Shown here: one piece after another, positions 1 to 11,625 of the stretch | Layout: every line of letters starts with the position of its first letter | Position numbering within the stretch: the first letter of the stretch is position 1 | Assembly (NCBI GenBank): GCA_036925085.1 | Contig: JAUPFP010000003.1 | Coordinates: forward strand, 992,001-1,056,000 | Reading direction: 5' to 3' | Length of the DNA stretch: 64,000 nucleotides | Source of the DNA: Brachycybe producta | Taxonomy: Eukaryota; Arthropoda; Diplopoda; Playtdesmida; Andrognathidae | Notes under the pieces: model-generated | What the model was told of the DNA's origin: nothing | Databases searched by the model: none | What the model saw: the letters and a program-made list of their open reading frames with translations, nothing else | Position numbers and translations under genes: made by a program

Positions 1-900
1 GATAATATTTACAATTCCCCCTCCCCCTCCACTTCTAAAATTAAAAAAAAAGTTCAATCTTCGCGAAAACCATCTTTCAAAATAAACTTTTTATAAAAAA
101 GTGAAATTTACTTATTTTAAAACAGCCAAAGAAAGTTTATTTTGAAAGATATCGTTATGAAAATATCTTTAGTACATTCAGTTACTTTTTTTCTAGTTTC
201 TAACAAATTATAATGAAAGTTTACAACAAATGAAAGAAAACGCGTATTTTTAATTTTAAAAAAATGTAATAAAAGCAATTTAATTTAAAAATTTAGTTAA
301 TTTTAATTGTTTATTTTTACCCATTTTTTTAAAAGAAATTCTAATAAATATAATTAATAACAATTGAAAATTTCAACTAAAATTTACCTGAAAAGAAGAC
401 ATATTTTTGGTCGGAAGTTGAATTTTATAAAATAATAAAATAATTTTAAAAAAGATGATGATTGCAAAATTTAACTTTTCAAGATTTTTGGTTATTTTTC
501 CGAACAATAAAGTTTCACAAACAAAGACAATGGTGTTTTATAGTCAAACCTGAATGTCTCTCATTGGTCAAAAACTAACCACGTGACCACTAGGTCTCGA
601 TTATGGTCAGTTTCAGGAGAGATAGAATGAGAGAGAGAGAGAGAATGAATTATTACAAACCTACATTTTTTTTTATTTGGATAAATTTAAGACCATTGTG
701 AAAGTTCGGAATTTGATACTCTTTTCATTCCACAGATTCGTCTTCATTTATGCAATGAACAACAAAAAAAAGTAACTGTAACTGTAACTTCAGTTACTTT
801 AGAAAGAATTGGCAACATTATGGTAAAAACAAAATGGAGGTCAATGGAAGACAAGAGAGAAGTAACTTAAAAGTAGGCCTAACACCTTGTGCACAAATAA
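1..900. repeat. AT-rich intergenic DNA with one M1 hairpin copy
   Basis: An M1-type inverted repeat lies at about 70-215: one arm reads TTTCAAAATAAACTTTTTAT and the other AAAGTTTATTTTGAAAGATA, followed by the typical TCTAGTTTCTAA end. A short GA run occurs near 627-644. The rest is AT-rich with no supported gene. Confidence 0.6.
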
Positions 901-1460
901 CACAGTTAAATGCATTTAAATATTATATTAAATATTATAATTATTATTACAATTAAATATTATATTCAGTTAATAATCTGAAAATAATTGAGTTAATACT
1001 GAAATATAATTTACATAAACTATTGACAAAATATTTCAATTTAAAATATTAATAATTAAAGTCAATTTTTATTTGGTGTTCATGTCCTTAACTGGATTCC
1101 GTATAATTCACCTATAAACACATTTCATTTGAATTCATTTAACACATGTGTAAGTGTGTACAAGGTGTTATATCTATCATATACACCTGATAAGTTAAAT
1201 GCATTTAAATAATCAATATTTTCTAGAAAATCTTGTTTAAAAGACTAGAAACATCACTCAAATATATTGAGTTAATATTGGAACATATTTAAGTGTGGCA
1301 TCTCAATACAATGAGTTATTTTAATAAAATATTCATTTAGTATTTGAGTATATGTTAAGATATTAACTAATAAAGTTAAGTCCTTAACTGAACTCAGTAT
1401 AATAATTAACTAAACACAATTAACTTTGAATGCATTTAGCTCAAGTATGTACCATTTAAG
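890..1460. repeat. ATGCATTTAA-bearing AT-rich repeat patch
   Basis: The motif ATGCATTTA recurs (about 911, 1199, 1430), and inverted ends AACACCTTGT and ACAAGGTGTT occur near 881 and 1160. This suggests a decayed hairpin element. No coding potential is seen. Confidence 0.35.
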
Positions 1461-1990
1461 AGCCTGTAAGAGGAGCACTGAATGTAAAGCCAAAGGTTTG
1501 CTGCAACTATAAAGTCGGGCAAAATCCCTCGAGACTCCAACAAATATGTGGACCACATGTGGCTCATAGTGGGCCATCACGGTCCCCGATGAACGGCACG
1601 TGGAGCCTTTTAAGAATGACTACGTTTGCATTGGTTGTTTGACGGCTTTGGGTAGCAAGAATTTGAGAATAACGGTATTTATAATTACATTTTCAAATAA
1701 CTATGTATAGAGTGACAGATGCACTTTTAAAATACTAGAAAACAAAAAAATCGCAGCACCATAATCTCTGCACTGAAACATTTTTGAAGCCTTGGAATGG
1801 ACGCCATCTTGTTTGTTTCTTCTGTTAATTATCTGCTTTTGGTAGCTTTTGTCACTGTACTTACCAATACCAACCATTGTACTGCATTTTTCAAATACAA
1901 CCTTCTGCAATTATGTCACCCATTAACAAGTGGAGCGCCCTCTAGTGTTCACTCCTTTTTGATAAATTATTCTGTATAAAAAACATAACT
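1460..1990. other. Non-repetitive intergenic stretch, no gene seen
   Basis: Slightly higher GC than its surroundings. The open frames here are short, overlap on opposite strands and have no recognisable domain or splice context, so no gene is called. Confidence 0.4.
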
Positions 1991-2313
1991 AGGGCACGGA
2001 TTTTTATGCAAATATCAAGCAATTGTTTCTCAATCTTCGGCCCAAGTGCCAATTGTGAAGTAATATCCATCATCATTAGAGCAACTAACAATTATGCTGT
2101 TTCGAATTTAAAAAAAAGGCTGGTTAGAGGCTAAATGTCTGGTTACTATCAGTTGTCAATTAGAAAGTTCTAGCCTTTAATCCAGTGTGTTTTATTGAAG
2201 AAAAACAATTGTTCGTTGATCGAAATGCGATTGTTATATTTCACAAGTGGCTCTTGGGCCACAGATTGAGAAACAATTGCTTGATATTTGCATAAAAATC
2301 CGAACCTTAAACA
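1991..2313. mobile_element. M4 hairpin transposon (MITE)
   Basis: Left end AGGGCACGGATTTTTATGC and right end GCATAAAAATCCGAACCTT are inverted copies. The centre holds a nested TTAGAGGCTA/TCTAGCC inverted pair. The flanking AAACATAACT is repeated on both sides, a likely 8-10 bp target duplication of the hAT type. Non-autonomous: no transposase frame. Confidence 0.75.
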
Positions 2314-2655
2314 TAACTTTTGAGGGCCCTAGGCCCTAGACATATCTATAGTGCCTCTCATAGACAAATACTTTCCATAGGAATTCATGCAGTGCCCCAA
2401 TTTGCACTTTCCTATAAAGTCCCCAGAGGGCACATGTTTTTTTTTCTTAAGAAATTTCTGTTATACTCTGATTGGTCACATGAGAGCTCTCGTCCAATCA
2501 GGAAAGAATGTAACAAAGAACCATAAATGGCGTAGCTAATAAGACCCGTCCTTACTTGTAAGTATAAGGTAGGACCATATTAAAAAAAGTCCAAAGGGCC
2601 AAATTTATTAAGTGGGAAAGAAAAAAAAAGTAAAGTAAGTAATGCCAAGTAAAAA
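2314..2655. other. Intergenic stretch, nothing recognised
   Basis: Mixed-composition DNA with short open frames only. No repeat family or gene is recognised. Confidence 0.35.
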
Positions 2656-2659
2656 ATCT

Positions 2660-3030
2660 TAATGTAGCTGAATATATATTTATTTTGTTTTTGTTTCTCC
2701 AGATGGCGCGCCTGCAGTGGCTATTACGTTCTCTATAAGAGGTCTCCTCTTAGTACAACCGTGGTTTTGCGAAAATTTATATTTTTCAAGCAAACGTTTT
2801 TCAGGAGAAAAATGACAAAAAAATACAAGGTGTTTTAGAAACTAGAATAGTTGGCGATAATGTTAAAACTTGTTAAAACATTTTATGACAGTTTGAAAAA
2901 GGCAAAAATAGCTTTTCCATGAAATGTCAATGGAAAAATCTAAAAGAATGGGTTATTTTTCAAACTGAACTATAAAATTGTTTACTTTGTAAGATATTTC
3001 CATGAAAAAACTTTTGAAACGAGAAGCCCG
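2660..3030. mobile_element. Truncated M6 element with M1-like core
   Basis: The left arm carries TTTCTCCAGATGGCGC and CTGCAGTGGCTA, shared with 11981-12556 and 41618-41860. Inside are M1-like arms (TTTTAGAAACTAGAATAGTT ... ). The right M6 arm is missing, so this copy is truncated. Confidence 0.55.
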
Positions 3031-3059
3031 AGGGCAATCCTGGCTCGTTTATTTTTCTT

Positions 3060-3570
3060 GGAGTGGCATAGAACAGAGGGTTGACCCAATTCTACACAGC
3101 TGACGATGCCAATATCCTGTTTGGGTCACACCTCGCCGGGGCCTGGGCCCTTTCCTCCCAGTCCCACCCCTTAATACAAAGAGATCGTCTTGATAAGCAG
3201 CAGCATTAAGTCTATGGGGTCGCATTTTTCTTTTGTTTGGTAATTAAAGTTTAAGTTTGAGTTTGGTGACATGGTTTGGGTGACCACTAGTCAATCACTC
3301 TGATTGGTCAATTTGGGTTTTAAGTTTGTAAATGATCAATGGGAGGATTCTGAGAAAGTGTTCTCAGAATCCTCTTCTTGGGTATAAAAAGGCCGTGTTT
3401 TTATTGTGAATTAAGCACTTTTTGGCTCAATTGCTCAACGATGAATCTATGCCCAATTGTGGCTAAATTCTGGATAAATTGTATATTTAAGAAATAAACT
3501 GTTATTATGAGCAAAAAGTTGCTGAAATTTTTATTTTATACTTACTAAATCGAACAAAGGACTTTAACAT
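3060..3570 (+). mobile_element. Possible LTR-retroelement remnant
   Basis: From about 3250 to 3569 the sequence has a promoter-terminator layout typical of an LTR: a short hairpin (3343-3355 with 3362-3374), a TATA box TATAAAAA at 3383-3390, then AATAAA at 3493-3498, ending in ACA near 3569. Just upstream, 3081-3209 stays open for 42 codons and ends in TAA, as the 3' end of a pol-like frame might. No second LTR, integrase or reverse transcriptase motif is recognisable. It could instead be a decayed unrelated promoter. Confidence 0.25.
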
Positions 3571-4370
3571 TTTATCATCTAGAACTGCCAATCCAGGTGC
3601 AAACCTGGATCACCAATACTAGATGAGACCAAAGAGGCTTTTAATCGGGTGCAAGCCCAGAGAGTAGCAGACAGCGAAAAGATCCTTAAAACTGTAAAAG
3701 TTCATTAAGGAGGAACTTGTGAGGAAATGGAAAGGGATTAATTTGTTCCCTTCCTCCCGAACCAGGATAGAATAAGTGGCCTAGCCAACCATTTTTTTAA
3801 ACCCCCCAAAGGTGGTTCGTTACACTTTTAACATCATCTTTTACCATTTTAGTTTCGAAAACAATTTGAATTTTATCATAATGTTGTTTCTAAAAAAATG
3901 TTTGTTTGACGTTTTTCCGTCCAATTTTTTTTTACAAAAAACATCTATGGAGATTAGCATTGGCCACTTTAGTGGCGCCACCCGACGAGACAAAAGAAAA
4001 TAAATATCTATTCCGCCACTTTAAAGGTGATGATATTTTCCTGTATTTGAGAGTTTTTCATGTTTGATGTAGGCCTTTTCAAAATACAACCTAAATGTAC
4101 TACTGTAGTTTTCAAACACAGTCTCTATTGTTCTCAAATAAAGCCTATATGATTTTTCTAGTCTCTAGATAGAATGACGTCATCTGAACTATTGTGTAAT
4201 TGTATATAGAGGTTTGCAATTGAAGTTCTCCTATTTAAATATAGGAACAAAATAAAACACTAAACTATTTCAATTATTTTCTGTCTATAAATTGAAATGT
4301 AATCGAAACGCTTTTTATGACATAAAACTTATTGCTAGGTGTGTAATTTTGGTTGCAAATTTTAAAAAAA
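3571..4370. other. Intergenic stretch, no gene seen
   Basis: Unannotated DNA with an AATCCAGGTGC/AAACCTGGAT inverted pair near 3590-3610 and otherwise AT-rich sequence. No family recognised. Confidence 0.3.
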
Positions 4371-4900
4371 TGACCATCTGAAAGCACCTTTGAGAGTTAA
4401 CTATTAAGTAGAAGTACTAATGCAACTTGAGAGTTAACTTGTAATAAAAAAAAATCAATCAAATAATTCGGCCGGGTTCACACGGACCACTTTTTGAAGA
4501 TTCACATAAAGTGATCATTTACGAGCTCGTACTTAATGAAGTATATTTTTTTTAGAAAGTTAACTCTCAGGTAACAATAACTCAAAAGTACACCCACAAT
4601 CCGAGTTAACTTTCGAGTTTAATTAAATCAGAGTTAACTTTCAAGTGTGATACGTTAAAATTAACTCTCATATTAGACCCTATGAGAGTTAATTTGAACA
4701 TATATAGTCACATGAGAGTTAACTTTCAAGTATACTCAACATGAGAGTTAATTTTATATTATAATCAAATGAGAGTTAACTATAAATTATAATTAACTTT
4801 TAAGTCTACTAAGCACAGAAGAGTTAACTTTCAAACGTATTTATCACAAGAGAGTTAACTATCAAGAAGAGAGTATCATTGAGAGTCAACTCTCAAGAAG
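4370..4900. repeat. GAGAGTTAACTTTCAAG interspersed tandem cluster
   Basis: GAGAGTTAAC or GAGTTAACTTTC recurs about fifteen times at irregular 25-45 bp spacing. The unit is a degenerate near-palindrome centred on GTTAAC. The spacing and divergence suggest an old satellite-like expansion. Confidence 0.7.
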
Positions 4901-5700
4901 CATTTCAGCAATTTTAAACTAAAAACAGAAAAGAGAAACTATTTTTTAAAAAAAATAAATATTTGCTGTCTGATAATTTGTTGCTAAGAATTCTGTATAA
5001 AAATGGTTCAAATTGCAATATATTGTATTTCTTAAAGTCTGATAAAAATTTTATTTTAAGCTAACTTTAAAAAAAATTATGTCTGAATTTAGATTTTCAA
5101 ATCAAACAAATAAGGAGGACGGCTCTCAAGAGAGAAGAGACTGGAAACCAAATGAGTTTTCAATTGAAAATCAATTGAAATTGAACCAAAATAAAAATAC
5201 AGGGTGCTTTCAAAACTGGACACACATTAGTAACCAGTGTGTCCAGTTCAACTGACCATTATTACTAACAACATATTTTCATCATCTCATCATCGTTTGC
5301 TTTTTTTTTTTCTCTCTGGACAAATGTTGTTTATTTTTCTAGGTACTTAACCTTACAAGAAATAAATAATAAATATAAAATTGCACAGGTGAAAGGTCAT
5401 CATTCAAAAGTATGAATGAAATTGGTATCATCCTCTAGATTTATGATTCCATTATCAACATGTATCTAAACACGTATCCAGTGGCTCACATTTATAATAA
5501 ATCTTAACAGACACAACCCAAAAAAACATTGAAAACTGATAGTATTCCAATAAGAAGAAGAAGTCCATGAACCTCCTCTAGAAAAAAAGGCTTTAAAGTG
5601 AAATCTGGTCAGATCCAAATGGTTGCAGATCCAACAAACTAAGATGGAAGCTGAGATCCAGTAAGGAAAAATAGCACAAAATTCGACATTCCTATCTTAT
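4900..5700. other. AT-rich intergenic stretch, no gene seen
   Basis: Contains one small inverted pair around 5207-5245 (AAACTGGACACAC / GTGTCCAGTT). No coding signal. Confidence 0.3.
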
Positions 5701-5960
5701 AGGCTCTTATAGGCTCTGAGCAATAAGAAACCTTAATGGGCCACTTAATGAGCCACATGTACTCTTAAGAGAGCCATAATAACTATGTGAGCCACAAAAT
5801 ATTAAGACGAGCCATAAAATGTTAAGGTGAGCCACAAAAACTTTACAGAAGCCATTAGAGATGTTCAGGTTGTGGCTCACCTAGAGCTCTAGGTGAGCCA
5901 CAAGAGGTTTTCATATGCACCTGTGGTTAATTTGGTGAACCACCAGAAATGCATAAGAGG
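5700..5960. repeat. GAGCCAC repeat cluster
   Basis: GAGCCACA or GAGCCATA recurs eight or more times at 20-35 bp spacing (5750-5905). It ends in a perfect inverted pair TGTGGCTCACCTAGAGCTCTAGGTGAGCCACA split around 5872-5901. A weaker relative occurs at 40660-40730. Confidence 0.55.
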
Positions 5961-5964
5961 AGGC

Positions 5965-6312
5965 TCCATAGAAAAATACTTGTGTAAATGGAAGGTAGAT
6001 GGCGCCTGCAACCCCTCCATAGACTGACAAACTACACTCGCCGCCAATTAGTTGAAATCGAATGCAGCCTCATTTTAGCTCTAAAAGCGCGTCCAAAACA
6101 ACCTTAATTATCAGAGCACGTGGACAACCCAGAACATAATATAAGTGAAAAGAGAGCACGTGTAGAGGTAAATAGCGATGACGCAAATTAAAAGTTTGCC
6201 ACGTGCAGAAAAAATGAAGAAGGTGAGTGTCTGCAGTACATTTCCATGGGATGAGGGCTAGTGGCGCCGTCTAATGCTAAAGGAACCAAATAAATGATCT
6301 ACTTGCATTCTT
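5965..6312 (+). mobile_element. M7 repeat with three CACGTG motifs, copy 1
   Basis: About 340 bp, closely matched by 57287-57632 and, in reverse, 58945-59310. It starts GAGGAGGCTCCATAGAAAAA and ends near CTTGCATTCTTA. Three CACGTG E-boxes and a TGACGCAAAT site are kept at the same relative positions in the copies. The ends are only weakly inverted, so the class is uncertain. Confidence 0.7.
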
Positions 6313-7070
6313 ACATTAGATTTTTTTTTTTTCATTTATATGAAATATTGAAATTTTTTTTTTAATTCTAAAAATGTTTACAAAAACAACAAAGAGTAAA
6401 AATAACATTGTTTAAGTAGAACTTGTTAAGTAAAATGTCACATGTCAATGGTCACATGTTAAATCAATGTGATTTAAAATGACAGCCACCCACAGTGCTC
6501 TGAACCGGGTGCGGACACTTAGGTCATAATGGCGGCTGAACTTCTTTTGAAAGGAGGAGGAGGACGAGGAGGAGGAGGAGGGCCATTGTTGGTAGTCGTG
6601 TTTGTGTAACAAATATTATAAATAATAATATAAATGGTCTCACAATCACCTTATTGCCTTAAATGTGGGTCTAATTTAACCAAAGTGTGAGAAAGTCTTT
6701 TTTTCACTAAAAATTGTTTATATAACAAAAGGGAGGGAGGGAGGGTGGGGCCCTCCCCACACCCCCTCACTGAGAAATAAAACCAAATTTCTCTAAATCG
6801 ATGTCATGACCTTACTAAAAATAAAATCATCTTGGAATTGACATTTTTTAAAAATAACAGAACAACTTAAAACACAATCTTAATAAAACAAAAACACTAA
6901 TAAATGAATTTTAAAAAACGAAATCTTGTTCAGCTGAATGGGGGGGGGGGGGGGGGTACAACACATGCAATAGTTTGATTGCGTGAGTCACTACCATAGG
7001 TTTATAATGACAGCAACACAAACACATGCAACTGATATTCAACTATAAATTTGTGCACTACACTGCACTG
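6313..7070. other. Intergenic stretch with GGA-rich short frame and poly-G
   Basis: 6531-6609 begins ATGGCGGCTGAA after a CpG-bearing leader, encodes a Gly-rich stretch and has a GTAGTC donor-like site, but no downstream exon can be matched. A poly-G run of about 18 lies at 6940-6957. Nothing else is recognised. Confidence 0.25.
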
Positions 7071-7435
7071 CACCTGTAGACACAGGCAGTTAGAAATAGG
7101 ATAGAACTTCAGTTGGCTCCGCCCTTGTTATGACGATCGGCAACTTCTAATTGGTTTGTTGTGTGGTTCAACGTTGAAAAGGGCGGAGAGCATGTGACGT
7201 TAGACTACATAACCAACCAATATTAGAAGTTGCCGGTCGTCATAACAAGGGTGGAGCCAATTGAAGTTCTCTCCTATTTCTAACTGCCTGTCCTGTAGAC
7301 AGCTTCAGAATTTCTTTGGCTTCACTCTTTTATGAACGTCATCAATTTCTAATTGGTTTGTTACTTGGTCTGACGTCATAAAAGGGCGGAGCAGAAGAAA
7401 TTCTAAAACTAGGCACAATTGCCTGTGTAAAAATC
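7065..7435. mobile_element. M2 element nested inside an M3 element
   Basis: M2 spans 7082-7291, with ends ACAGGCAGTT and AACTGCCTGT and a perfect 9-bp target duplication CCTGTAGAC (7073-7081, 7292-7300). The duplicated bases are M3 sequence (CTGTAGACAGCTTCAG), and the rest of the M3 continues to TTGCCTGT near 7431. So the M2 inserted into an older M3. Confidence 0.8.
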
Positions 7436-8199
7436 CATGTTTTAAAACTGAGCAATTAGTTGCATATGTGCTTACATCTCATCGTTTGATGGTTTAGTTG
7501 CACATTGTAAGCATGGTTTAAGCCATTGGGCAGATCAAACAGTTGCACAACCAATAATTAATTGCATGTGTGCCCCCAGCCCTTACTTAAAAAATAAAAC
7601 TTTATCAAACTAAAAATTAATAAAGTCTATTTGGCGCCCCTTTGGCTCGGTGGCGCGCTCTATGCAGGAGAACTACGCGCACCGCCTTAAATCTAGCGGT
7701 GCTTCTAAACAACTCTCAGTCATTGTTGAGAGAGAGAGAGAGAGAGAGAGAAATGTTAACATAAACAAAAACACAACAAGAAATTACATCATAGATAAAT
7801 ATTGCTGGCAATGATATCATCTTGAGAAAATGTTTGTATTTGAATTATTTCTCAGGGGGGAGGGAAGGGTGAACATTTCAAAATAAACAATTTCGATATT
7901 ATGCAAATGAGATCACACCACCATTGATTGTCTTAATTATAAAATGTCTCGTCTCTCCATTTCTAGTTTCTAATAATAAAATAGTGAGGATAGGATTACA
8001 TTAATCACAAGAAAAAGAACAAACATAAATAATATGCAAATTAGGCAACTATTATGAAAACTCATTTCAAGAGAAATTGACAAAAGTTATGACTTATTAA
8101 ATATTTAATAAATAAATCCAATTAAACAATATTTTTCTCTCTCTTATTTATTATTAAAATTGAAAAATGATTCTTGAAAAAATTAAAGATAACATTCTT
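7436..8199. other. AT-rich intergenic stretch with a small GC-rich patch
   Basis: The GC-rich patch at 7630-7715 contains a weak tRNA A-box-like string (TGGCTCGGTGG) but no B box or foldable cloverleaf that I could see. A GA microsatellite lies at 7727-7751. No gene is seen. Confidence 0.3.
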
Positions 8200-8631
8200 A
8201 AGGCCTTGTTTCTATTGGAGTGAACATTTGAACTTTTATTGAAAATTTCAACTGGTGAAAAATAGAAGAAACATGGCCAAAACACACGTGACCTTTGCCT
8301 ATAATAGTGAATAGGCGGGGGGGGGCCTATTCACTATTATAGGCAAAGGTCACGTGTGTTCGATTTTTAACACAGGCATCTGTAGACAGCTTCAGAATTT
8401 CTTTGGCTCCGCCCTTTTATGAGCGTCAGACCAAATATCAACCAATTAGAAATAAAAAGGGCGGAGCATGTGACATCATACCCGGTATCAAACCAATTAG
8501 AAATTGATGACGCTCATAAAAAGGGCGGAGCCAAAGAAATTTTCAAGCTGTCTACAGATGCCTGTATTTTTCACCAGTTGAAATTTTCGAAAAAAAAGTT
8601 CAAATTTTCGTCCCAGTGGAAACAAGGCCTA
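8200..8631. mobile_element. M8 element carrying a nested M3 element
   Basis: Ends AAGGCCTTGTTTC and GAAACAAGGCCT are inverted. Inside, 8280-8315 and 8325-8360 form perfect 36-bp arms around a 9-base C(G)8 loop. An M3 element at 8372-8565 interrupts the right arm and is flanked by 9-bp ATTTTTAAC / ATTTTTCAC. A solo relative of the M8 is at 58575-58742. Confidence 0.8.
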
Positions 8632-8699
8632 AGATTTCATGAACAGCTGATTTTTCAATTCAGATAATTGTTCTGAGCTTTCAGAACGAGCAACATAAA

Positions 8700-9745
8700 A
8701 AACTAGAAAGTGTTTTAGAAACTAGAAGGGTAGCTCAATCACTTAAGAATATTTTCATGTTTTGATATCTTTCAAAATAAACTTTTTATAGACAAAAATT
8801 AACAAAACTAGGTCTTGTTTCAAGTTGGGTCATTTTTAAATTAAGACATAAAAAGCTTATTTTGAAAAATATCAAACATAAAATTATCCTTAAGTGATTG
8901 AGTTACCCTTCTAGTTTATAAAAAACACAAACAAGTTTCTATTCATTTTTTTTTTAAAAAAAGAAATCGAAAGTGTGTAAAAAAACTAGAAGGGTAGCTC
9001 TGAATCACTTCATAATATTTTCATATTAATATATTGTATTTCAAAATACACTTTTTTATAGACAAAAATTAAATAACTTCTACTTTTATTAAAAGTTGAG
9101 GCATTTTTTAAATTAGACATAAAAAGCTTCTTTTGAAAGATAGCAAACATGAAAATACCCTTCAGTGATTGAAATACTCTTCTAGTTTATAAAAAAACAC
9201 ATACAAATCGCTCTCATAATCAGAAATCGAAAGCGTGATAGAAACTAGAAGTTCAGCTCAATCACTTGACGGTGTTTTCATGTTTTGATATCTTTCAAAA
9301 TAAGCTTTTTATGTCAGCAAATCTGCAAGCAAATGATTTGTTTAATTTTTGTCTATAAAAAGTTTATTTTGAAAGATATATATTAACATGAAAATACCCT
9401 TAAGTGATTCAGTTACTTTCCTAGTTTCTAAAACACTTTCAAATTTTTGTTTAAACCGACCTTCATTAAGATGATTCCCAACTCTTGATTATTTCTGTCT
9501 TTTCAGGTGTAAAATTAAGAGAAACTAGAAAGTGTTTTAGAAACTAGAAGGATAGCTCAATCACTTAATAGTTTTTTTTTATATCTTTCAAAATAAGCTT
9601 TTTGAAAATTATTCAACTGTAAGCAGAGATGATAATTTGTTTAATTTTTGTCTATAAAAAGGTTCATTTTGAAAGATATCAACATAAAAATACAACCATG
9701 TGATTCAGCTACCCATTCTAGTTTCTAACACATTTTTCAATTTCT
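8700..9745. mobile_element. Cluster of four M1 hairpins
   Basis: Copies at about 8705-8935, 8975-9200, 9235-9445 and 9525-9735. Each begins near GTGTTTTAGAAACTAGAAG, has TCTTTCAAAATAAACTTTTT facing AAAGTTTATTTTGAAAGATA, and ends in CTTCTAGTTTCTAAAACAC. The copies differ enough to be separate insertions or old duplications. Confidence 0.8.
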
Positions 9746-10425
9746 CCTTATAGTGTAGCTCTTTTAAAACATAAAATAACCAAAGTTTAAAACAAACAAA
9801 AAATAAATAAGAAAAATAAAATCTAAGTTTGTTAGAGACTAGACTAGTAGTTTATAATCAAACATCTTAGAAAAAAACAACAACAGAAGTTTCCTTCTAA
9901 TTTGCATATTATGCAAATTAAAAGTTTCTTACCTTCATTATGGCTAATTAATTAATTATAAGAAGCGACAAGTTCAACTTGAATCCAATTTGTGATTTTA
10001 AAATTTAAGATGTGAACTTTTCAAATGAAAATTATTTTTAAATATTAATTCTAATCAACACTCTCACTCTCTCTTAAATATATTTAAATGAGTTCTAATT
10101 ACATAAGTATTTAAGACACTTAATTGAGCTTGCCAAAATAATTATTTATCAAATCGTAAAAAATCCACATTCCAATGGCTTTATTTCTTTACTTAGAAAA
10201 GTGAAAATGATTCTCTCGAAATTTAAATAATGAAAACATAACTTTGTAATTTATGTTTTTAAGTCCTTGACTTTTTTAAGTTTGTTGTTCAACCTAATTT
10301 CTGTTTAACTTAACTATTAATTAGGCGACTTTACAGTTAGTTAAGTTAGTTAAGGTGTAGTTAAAAGTGTAAACGACGCCCCTAAAATTCTTCAAATTAT
10401 TCTATTTTTCAGATGCAAAATGAAG
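9746..10425. other. AT-rich stretch, no gene seen
   Basis: Includes the short inverted pair TTTGCATATTATGCAAA near 9901-9917. Otherwise AT-rich with no recognised features. Confidence 0.3.
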
Positions 10426-10650
10426 CGACACTTGAAAGAGTTTAAGAAACTAGAAGGGTAACTCCATTAGTTAAGCATTATATCTTTCAAAATAAACGTT
10501 TTGTGTCAGTTTGAAATTGATTCTAACTTTAAACGGACAATATTTTTTTAGTTTTTGCCTATAAAAAGTTTATTTTGAAAGATAATCGTCAATCATCATC
10601 AATCGTGATTTCAGCTGTTTATTTTAAAAGATTGTTTCCTCTTCTAGTTT
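10320..10650. mobile_element. M1 hairpin with extended outer arm
   Basis: The core arms lie at 10435-10650. The outer left part (AAAAGTGTAAACGACGCC, then TCTATTTTTCAGATGCAAAA) matches the longer flanks seen at other M1 copies (34080, 54250, 63035), so the full element is longer than its core. Confidence 0.6.
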
Positions 10651-10659
10651 AAAGTGAAT

Positions 10660-11600
10660 CTTGAAATTTGTGAAATAATTCAATTTTCATTTTCTTTTGA
10701 AAAATGGACATTAAAGTTACTTTTCGAACTAAAAAAGTAACTGAAGTACAAATTCAGCAGTTATTTTCAATCTAAAAGTAATTGTAACTTAAAATTACTT
10801 CAGTTAGTTATTTCTAATCAGAGTAAGAGTCGATTTACACAGAAGGCAACCTTGTTGAAAACACGTGTTATTAGCAATGTTTTTAACAAAATTATTAAAA
10901 ATCGGCCTATACAATTTTATTAACATTGTTAAAAGTCTCTAGAAATGTTAATAACATTTTGCTATTAACATTTGATTTCAGCATTTGTTATTTTTTTCCT
11001 AGAACATGTCGAATAACATTGTTGCTTACTTTGTTAATAGCAGAAATTTTGCAACCACACTCGAGGAGGAGACGGTATCCTGACCAAAGGATGTTGATAA
11101 CAAAATGTTACTAGCAAGTTATTTCTGTTGTCAACACTGTTAATAACAATGCTACTCGTGTTATCAGTTTTATACCAACATGCTACCAACATTTTTGTTA
11201 AAAACATTGTTATTAGCATTTTGTTATCGACATTTATCAATCAATTTATCATTATCAATTAACATTTTGCTAAATTAACAATGTTTTTACTATTTCTTCG
11301 ATGCACCCCACTAGCGCCACCTACATTTTTCTCCAAATCTTTTTTTAATAATTAGTAAAACGACATTAAACTAAATATAATAATAATTTTAATTTTACAT
11401 TAAAATATTATATCATAATTATTACAGGGTGTGTTCACAAAAGTAACCATTCTTTTTTTTGTTATTTTGAAAATATCTAATATTTCTAAAAAAAAAAACA
11501 TACTTAAATACTGTTTGTAAAATTTAAAATGTACAACAAATTTTTGACTAGAAATCAACAAAAAAAGTTCAAAATTTAAAATATAAGGAACGTTTTGTTG
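10660..11600. repeat. AACATTGTTA-rich patch
   Basis: Between about 10840 and 11290, strings such as AACATTGTTA, AATAACATT and ATTAACAATG recur in both orientations more than a dozen times. A smaller TAACTGAAGT/ACTTCAGTTA patch lies at 10690-10810. No gene is seen; the segment precedes the 3' end of the minus-strand insulin-like gene. Confidence 0.5.
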
Positions 11601-11625
11601 GTCAATAATAGAGAATTTTGAGAGA

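Noticed and set aside
7630..7715. tRNA gene or tRNA-derived SINE
   Set aside because: Only a weak A-box-like string; no B box and no cloverleaf.
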